Source: Cereibacter sphaeroides (lineage in GTDB: Bacteria > Pseudomonadota > Alphaproteobacteria > Rhodobacterales > Rhodobacteraceae). Taken from it: DNA of 64,000 bases. A program made the position numbers and the translations under genes. The first letter of the stretch is position 1. Every line of letters begins with the position of its first letter. Where the stretch lies: positions 372,001 to 436,000 of the forward strand of contig QFQS01000003.1 in the NCBI GenBank assembly GCA_003243455.1, in the 5' to 3' direction. The notes below the pieces were generated by a model. The model ran no database searches. It saw only the letters and a program-made list of their open reading frames with translations, and was not told where the DNA came from. Below are positions 58,733 to 64,000 of the stretch, piece by piece.

Positions 58733-60436
58733 GTGACACTCAACGGATGGATTCAGATCCTGATCTTCATCGGGATCGTCATCGCATTGGTGAAGCCGCT
58801 CGGCGGCTATCTCACCCGCGTCATGGCTGGCGAGAGGAGCTTTCTATCGCCGGCTCTTGGTCCGCTTGAACGCGGGCTTTATCGCATTTCCGGCGTTCGG
58901 GAGGATGAGGAGCAGCACTGGACGACCTACGTCGGCGCGATGCTGATGTTCAACCTTGCCGGGCTTGTGCTGCTTTACTTCATGCAACGCCTGCAGGGCA
59001 CTTTGCCATGGAACCCGCAGGGACTGGGCGCGATCGGGCCCGAGCTGGCCTTCAATACCGCCGCCAGTTTCGTGTCGAACACGAACTGGCAGAGCTATGG
59101 CGGTGAGACGACGATGAGCTACTTCACCCAGATGGCCGGGCTGTCGGTGCAGAACTTCGTCTCGGCCGCGACCGGCATTGCCATTGCGGTTGCGATGATC
59201 CGAGCCTTTTCCCGCAAATCGGCACGAACGCTGGGCAACTTCTGGGTCGATATGACCCGGTCGGTGCTATACCTGCTGCTGCCGATCTGCATCGTCGGCG
59301 CGCTGGTCCTGGTCTGGCAGGGTGTGCCGCAGAACCTGAACGCCTATACGGCGGCAACCACGCTGGAGGGCGGTCAGCAGACCATCGCGCAGGGGCCTGT
59401 CGCCTCGCAGATGATGATCAAGCATCTGGGCACCAACGGCGGCGGCTTTTTCAACGCGAACGCGGCACATCCGTTCGAAAACCCGAATGCCATCACCAAC
59501 CTGATCCACATGGTCTCGATCTTTGCCATCGGCGCTGCCCTGACCAACGTCTTTGGCCGGATGGTTGGAAATCCGAAGCAGGGCTGGGCGATCCTTGCGG
59601 CGATGGGTGTCCTGTTCATCGCCGGTGTCGCCGTGACCTACTGGGCCGAAGCCTCGGGTAACCCGTTGCTGCATGCACTGGGGCTGGATGGCGGCAACAT
59701 GGAGGGCAAGGAGACACGGTTCGGCATCGCCACCTCATCGCTGTTTGCAGTCATCACGACGGCGGCGTCCTGCGGCGCGGTCATCGCGATGCATGACAGC
59801 TTCATGCCCCTTGGCGGCATGATCCTGATGATCAACATGATGCTGGGCGAGATCATCGTGGGCGGTGTCGGCGCGGGTTTCTATGGCATCCTGCTGTTCG
59901 TCGTGCTGGCGATCTTTGTGGCCGGGCTGATGGTCGGTCGGACGCCCGAATATCTGGGCAAGAAGATCAAGGCCAAGGAAGTGAAGATGGCGGTGCTGGC
60001 GGTCCTGTGCCTGCCGCTGGCCATGCTGTGCCTGACCGCCATCGCGGTGGTCATCCCTGCGGGGACCGGGGCGATCTGGAACCCCGGACCGCACGGCTTC
60101 TCGGAGGTTCTCTACGCCTATACTTCGGCTGCGGCGAACAACGGGTCGGCGTTCGGGGGGCTTTCCGCGAACACGCCCTTCTACAACGTCACGCTTGGAA
60201 TCGCGATGCTGATGGGGCGGTTCATGGTGATCATCCCGGCGCTGGCCATCGCGGGATCTCTGGTCGGCAAGAAGTCGGTTCCGGCCTCTGCCGGCACCTT
60301 CCCCACGCATGGATCGTTGTTCGTGGGGCTGCTGGTGGGCGTGATCCTGATCGTTGGTGGGCTGACCTTCTTTCCGGCGCTGGCGCTTGGTCCCATCGTC
60401 GAGCATCTGGCGATGCGTCATGGCCAGACTTTCTGA
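58733..60436 (+). CDS. kdpA: K+-transporting ATPase subunit A
   Basis: This 567-residue channel-like subunit carries the selectivity filter in four repeats, including NTNWQSYGGETTMSYFTQMAGL, GTNGGGFFNANAAHPFENP and AYTSAAANNGSAFGG. Length and motifs are normal and no frameshift is seen. The start is GTG after a G-rich Shine-Dalgarno. It is followed by a small ORF rather than directly by kdpB. Confidence 0.96.
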   Translation: MTLNGWIQILIFIGIVIALVKPLGGYLTRVMAGERSFLSPALGPLERGLYRISGVREDEEQHWTTYVGAMLMFNLAGLVLLYFMQRLQGTLPWNPQGLGAIGPELAFNTAASFVSNTNWQSYGGETTMSYFTQMAGLSVQNFVSAATGIAIAVAMIRAFSRKSARTLGNFWVDMTRSVLYLLLPICIVGALVLVWQGVPQNLNAYTAATTLEGGQQTIAQGPVASQMMIKHLGTNGGGFFNANAAHPFENPNAITNLIHMVSIFAIGAALTNVFGRMVGNPKQGWAILAAMGVLFIAGVAVTYWAEASGNPLLHALGLDGGNMEGKETRFGIATSSLFAVITTAASCGAVIAMHDSFMPLGGMILMINMMLGEIIVGGVGAGFYGILLFVVLAIFVAGLMVGRTPEYLGKKIKAKEVKMAVLAVLCLPLAMLCLTAIAVVIPAGTGAIWNPGPHGFSEVLYAYTSAAANNGSAFGGLSANTPFYNVTLGIAMLMGRFMVIIPALAIAGSLVGKKSVPASAGTFPTHGSLFVGLLVGVILIVGGLTFFPALALGPIVEHLAMRHGQTF

Positions 60437-60444
60437 GGCTGGCC

Positions 60445-60615
60445 ATGACCGCGCAGAACCCTCCCGATAGCACACATGATCCTCTCCGCCCCGATCCGGG
60501 GCGGAGGTCCGGTCGGCCGGTCATGGCCTCGGGCATCATCATCGCACTGACCCTGATCGCGGGTGCGACGGCCGTCCTGGCCCTGGTGATCACGGATCTG
60601 GCCATCACAGCCTGA
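60445..60615 (+). CDS. Small single-helix protein between kdpA and kdpB
   Basis: This 56-residue protein has a polar Pro/Asp/Arg-rich N-terminus (residues 1-25) and one hydrophobic helix (about 27-52, VMASGIIIALTLIAGATAVLAL). It starts 8 nt after the kdpA stop (TGAGGCTGGCCATG gives GAGG as Shine-Dalgarno) and ends 43 nt before kdpB. I do not know it from standard kdpFABC operons. It could be an accessory subunit. Confidence 0.55.
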   Translation: MTAQNPPDSTHDPLRPDPGRRSGRPVMASGIIIALTLIAGATAVLALVITDLAITA

Positions 60616-60658
60616 TCCGGTCCCGCCGCATCCAAAGAAACAACTGCTGGAGTCTTTC

Positions 60659-62652
60659 ATGGACCAGTCCAAGTCCGCGAGTATCTTCGATACCCGCATC
60701 GTCCTACCCGCGATCGGCGACGCCTTTCGCAAGCTGAACCCCCGGATCCTTGCCCGGAACCCGGTCATGTTCGTGGTCGCCGTCGTCTCGGCGCTGACAA
60801 CCGTGCTTTTGGTCCGCGATCTGACGTTGGGCGCAGAGAATACCGGCTTTTCGCTGCAGGTCGTGCTGTGGCTGTGGTTCACGGTCCTCTTCGCCAACTT
60901 TGCCGAGGCGGTCGCCGAAGGCCGCGGCAAGGCACAGGCGGAATCCCTGCGCAAGACCCGCTCGGAGACCCAGGCGAAACTGCTGATCGGTGACGACAAC
61001 CGGTATCGCATGGTGCCAAGCAACAGCCTGAAAGTGGGAGATGTCGTTCTGGTCGAACCCGGCGACATCATTCCGTCGGACGGCGAGGTGGTCGAGGGGG
61101 TGGCCTCGGTCAACGAGGCTGCGATCACGGGCGAATCCGCGCCGGTGATCCGCGAGTCGGGCGGCGACCGTTCGGCCGTGACCGGGGGCACGCAGGTGCT
61201 GTCGGACTGGATCAAGGTGCGGATCACCGCGGGGGCGGGGTCTACCTTCATCGACAAGATGATCGCGCTGGTCGAGGGCGCCGAGCGGCAGAAAACCCCG
61301 AACGAAATCGCGCGAGCTTTGCCACCTATGCCGGGGGCGCGGTGCCGGTGATCGTTCTTGTCGCGCTGTTCGTCACGCTGATCCCGACCACCATCGGCGC
61401 GCTTCTGTCGGCCATCGGCATCGCGGGGATGGATCGGCTAGTGCGCTTCAACGTGCTGGCCATGTCGGGCCGCGCGGTCGAGGCGGCGGGCGACGTGGAT
61501 ACGCTGCTGCTGGACAAGACCGGCACGATCACGCTGGGCAACCGCCAGGCGTCGGAGTTTCGCCCGGTGAAAGGCGTCAGCGAACGCGACCTAGCCGATG
61601 CGGCGCAGCTTGCCTCGCTGGCGGACGAAACGCCCGAGGGACGATCCATCGTGGTGCTCGCCAAGGAGAAGTATGGAATCCGTGGCCGCGACATGGCCGG
61701 GCTGAACGCCACCTTCGTGCCCTTTACCGCGCAGACACGGATGAGCGGCGTTGATGTCGACGGATCGTCGATCCGCAAGGGTGCGGTCGATGCCGTGCTG
61801 AAATACATGGAGGCCGGACGCGGCCGCGACCCGGCCAGCCAACGCGAATTGCAGACCATAGCGGACGAGATCGCCAAGCAGGGCGGCACGCCTTTGGCCG
61901 TGGCCAGGGATGGCCGCCTGCTGGGCGTCATCTACCTGAAGGACATCGTCAAGGGCGGTATCCGCGAACGTTTCGCCGAGTTGCGCCGCATGGGCATCCG
62001 CACGGTGATGATCACCGGCGACAACCCGATGACCGCCGCCGCCATCGCGGCGGAGGCCGGGGTGGACGACTTTCTTGCGCAGGCGACGCCCGAGAACAAG
62101 CTGGCCCTGATCCGCGAAGAGCAGGCCAAGGGCAAGCTGGTCGCCATGTGCGGTGACGGCACCAACGACGCACCGGCGCTTGCACAGGCCGACGTCGGCG
62201 TTGCGATGAACACCGGCACCGTCGCCGCGCGCGAGGCGGGCAACATGGTCGATCTGGACAGCGATCCGACCAAGCTGATCGAGGTGGTCGAGATCGGCAA
62301 GCAGCTGTTGATGACACGTGGTGCGCTGACCACCTTCAGCATTGCCAACGACATCGCCAAGTATTTCGCCATCATCCCGGCGATGTTCCTGGCATTCTAC
62401 CCGCAGCTTCAGGGGCTGAACATCATGGGGCTGGCCTCGCCCCAAAGCGCGATCCTGTCAGCCATCATCTTTAACGCGCTGATCATCGTCGCGCTGATCC
62501 CGCTGTCACTGCGCGGCGTGAAGTATCGTGCGGTCGGGGCCGGGGCGCTCTTGTCGCGCAACCTTCTGGTCTACGGCCTTGGTGGCATCCTGGTGCCGTT
62601 CGCCGGGATCAAGATCATCGACGTGACGATCACCGCCATCGGCCTCGTGTAA
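60659..62652 (+). pseudogene. kdpB: kdpB, K+-transporting ATPase subunit B, with internal deletion and frameshift
   Basis: Two frames together cover KdpB. The first (60659-61351) runs through GAERQKTPNEIA and then goes out of frame. The second continues from about 61315 as SFATYAGGAVPVIVLVALFVTLIPTTIG to the normal end at 62652. Against E. coli KdpB as I remember it, about 20 residues forming one membrane helix after NEIAL are missing; the lost length is 3n-2 bases (for example 58 or 61). The P-type ATPase motifs DKTGT, GDGTNDAPAL and the TGES loop are intact on either side. It is not translatable as one protein unless the assembly is wrong. Confidence 0.88.
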
Positions 62653-62664
62653 GGAGGGGCAATC

Positions 62665-63234
62665 ATGCTGAAACAAGTCAGACCTGCGATCCTGATGCTT
62701 CTTGGGTTCACCGTCATCACAGGCATCGCATACCCGCTTGCCATCGCCGGTATCGCCCAGGCCGTGTTCCCCTATCAGGCGAATGGCAGCCTGATTGAAA
62801 GGAACGGAGCAATCATCGGATCCGAGCTGATCGGGCAGGCCTTCACCGGCCCGACCTATTTCCATGGTCGTCCCTCGGCCGCCGGTGCGGGTTATGATGC
62901 AGGGGCATCGAGCGGCTCGAACCTGGGCCCGACCAGCGCGGCGCTGGTCGAACGTGTGACGGCCGAGACCGAGCGGTTGCGCGCCGAGAATGGTGGCCAA
63001 CAGGTTCCGATGGATCTTGTGACCACTTCGGCCAGCGGGCTTGATCCGCATATCTCTCCCGAGGCGGCATTGTTCCAGGCGGACCGGGTTGCAACGGCTC
63101 GTGGAATCGACCCGTCTTTGGTTCGCGAACTGGTTCAGCGGCATATTGAACCCCGCAGCCTGGGTGTGCTGGGAGAGCCGGTGGTGAATGTGCTGAAGCT
63201 GAATCTGGCGCTGGATGCGGCCAGTCAGGGCTGA
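62665..63234 (+). CDS. kdpC: K+-transporting ATPase subunit C
   Basis: This 189-residue protein has one N-terminal helix (ILMLLGFTVITGIAYPLAI). The periplasmic domain has GSELIGQAFTGPTYFHGRPSAAG and the C-terminal TTSASGLDPHISPEAALFQADRVA, both diagnostic of KdpC. GGAGGGG is 6 nt before the ATG. Its frame is intact despite the broken kdpB upstream. A perfect terminator follows. Confidence 0.96.
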   Translation: MLKQVRPAILMLLGFTVITGIAYPLAIAGIAQAVFPYQANGSLIERNGAIIGSELIGQAFTGPTYFHGRPSAAGAGYDAGASSGSNLGPTSAALVERVTAETERLRAENGGQQVPMDLVTTSASGLDPHISPEAALFQADRVATARGIDPSLVRELVQRHIEPRSLGVLGEPVVNVLKLNLALDAASQG

Positions 63235-63240
63235 GGACAG

Positions 63241-63277
63241 CAGAAAAGCCGGGCACAGGTTGTGCCCGGCTTTTCTG
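63241..63277. terminator. Strong terminator after kdpC
   Basis: A 17-bp perfect stem (beginning CAGAAAAGCCGGGCACA) has a 3-nt loop and A-rich/T-rich ends. It lies 6 bp after the kdpC stop and 104 bp before kdpD, so kdpD probably needs its own promoter. Confidence 0.9.
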
Positions 63278-63380
63278 CGCTGGCCAGCCACTGGTGTTGG
63301 CCTGCCTGGCAGATTGATGCAAGTGTAACTGCAGCGCATGGATTTCCGCTGTCCGACCGACCGAGGATACAAGACCGCGA

Positions 63381-64000
63381 ATGTCCGATTTGAACGAAGA
63401 CAGCCGCCCATCGCCGGATGCCCTGCTGGAAAGGGCGACGCAGGAAGTGCGCGGGCGGCTGAAGATTTTCCTCGGCGCCGCACCGGGTGTCGGCAAGACC
63501 TACGAGATGCTGCAATCCGGCCGTGAACAGCGTGACGATGGTGTGGATGTGGTGATCGGCATTGTCGAAACCCATGGCCGCGAGGAAACGGCCGCGCTGG
63601 TAGATGGTTTCGAGGTCATCCCGCGCCAGGTCATCGCCTATCGCGGGCAGAAGCTTGACGAGATGGATCTTGACGCGATCATCGCCCGCACCCCCGCGCT
63701 GGTGCTGGTGGACGAACTGGCCCATACCAACGCGCCCGGCAGCCGCCACCCCAAGCGCTATCTCGATGTTCTGGAGATCCTGGACCATGGCATTGACGTC
63801 TATACGACGCTGAACATCCAGCACGTCGAAAGTCTGAACGATGTCGTGGCGCAGATCACCCGCATCCGCGTGCGCGAGACGGTGCCGGATTCGGTGATCG
63901 ACCGGGCGAACGATATCGAGATCATCGACCTGACGCCGGACGATCTGATCAAGCGCCTGAACGAGGGCAAGGTCTATCTGCCCAAGACCGCGCAGCGGGC
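63381..64000 (+). CDS. kdpD: Sensor kinase KdpD, N-terminal part (runs off window)
   Basis: The first 206 residues are visible. The KdpD domain has Walker A FLGAAPGVGKT (residues 30-40), GIVETHGREETA, Walker B-like ALVLVDELAHTNAPGSRHPKRY and TTLNIQHVESLNDVV. The usual universal-stress, membrane and histidine-kinase domains would follow outside the window. It senses potassium limitation and, with KdpE, activates kdp. The Shine-Dalgarno is poor. Confidence 0.95.
   Translation, partial: MSDLNEDSRPSPDALLERATQEVRGRLKIFLGAAPGVGKTYEMLQSGREQRDDGVDVVIGIVETHGREETAALVDGFEVIPRQVIAYRGQKLDEMDLDAIIARTPALVLVDELAHTNAPGSRHPKRYLDVLEILDHGIDVYTTLNIQHVESLNDVVAQITRIRVRETVPDSVIDRANDIEIIDLTPDDLIKRLNEGKVYLPKTAQR

Noticed and set aside
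60659..62652. Programmed ribosomal frameshift in kdpB
   Set aside because: There is no slippery heptamer or downstream structure at the junction, and a complete membrane helix is missing as well, so a frameshift alone would not restore a normal KdpB.
1..64000. CRISPR array, insertion sequence, integrase, attachment site or replication origin
   Set aside because: No regularly spaced direct repeats, transposase or recombinase motifs, terminal inverted repeats or DnaA-box clusters were seen. The tRNA-Leu has no repeated 3' end nearby that would mark an att site.

Overview
The window is about 64 kb of a high-GC alphaproteobacterial chromosome. It is most likely from the Rhodobacteraceae/Paracoccaceae (Rhodobacter, Paracoccus and roseobacter relatives). 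The evidence is the aerobic cobaltochelatase subunits CobS and CobT, two VPLPA-CTERM surface proteins, an aa3 oxidase subunit I lying beside a c2-type cytochrome, a FolB with a long C-terminal extension, and a double-hairpin/CCCCGAGG-ATATTT intergenic motif that I associate with this family. I see no insertion sequence, integrase, prophage, rRNA or CRISPR array. Gene content is mostly core metabolism, with three small lower-GC islets (about 33.9-34.95, 40.0-40.45 and 45.7-46.7 kb).

Layout. 0-5 kb: the 3' part of recN, two small conserved proteins, a long Xaa-Pro aminopeptidase and a calcium-loop VPLPA-CTERM protein. 5-12.4 kb: cobT and cobS, split by a flavin reductase, an Asp/Glu-racemase homologue and small secreted or membrane proteins; then a Tat-exported msrB, a DnaJ-domain protein and bolA. 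12.4-21.3 kb: a second VPLPA-CTERM protein, gatB, a lipoprotein transglycosylase, pepN, an ArsR/SRPBCC/SRPBCC cassette and a gamma-glutamyl-GABA-hydrolase-like enzyme. 21.4-26.8 kb: a TetR-MATE efflux pair with twin operators, an L,D-transpeptidase and a kynurenine operon (kynU-ridA-kynA). 27-34 kb: a divergent pyruvate-phosphate-dikinase-like protein, a SleB-type hydrolase, and folB-folP-glmM. 34-43.7 kb: a low-GC glycosyltransferase, an MHS transporter, ilvC with two divergent Lrp-type regulators, an aminotransferase, a UbiH-type hydroxylase, a HAD phosphatase and a GntR regulator. 43.7-52.7 kb: a membrane glycosyltransferase, a two-gene TIR/deoxyribosyltransferase-like plus DUF2188 islet, carA, a yqeY-like gene, a methyltransferase, an MFS exporter, a GYD protein and a sulfotransferase. 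52.7-58.2 kb: ctaD, cytochrome c, lipB, a peptidoglycan-binding protein, tRNA-Leu(GAG) and 5-formyl-THF cyclo-ligase. 58.2-64 kb: the kdp potassium-uptake operon and the start of kdpD.

The most notable points are as follows. (1) The TIR-like/DUF2188 gene pair lies in a low-GC islet and is a candidate, currently uncharacterised defence module. (2) A roughly 200-280 bp structured intergenic repeat occurs three times, each copy abutting the stop codon of a gene on the opposite strand. (3) kdpB has lost one transmembrane helix together with a frameshift, so the Kdp pump looks broken (or misassembled). (4) An unannotated small membrane protein lies between kdpA and kdpB. (5) An exported protein carries six regularly spaced calcium-binding loops. 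Functions are assigned from motifs read by eye; no database search was possible.
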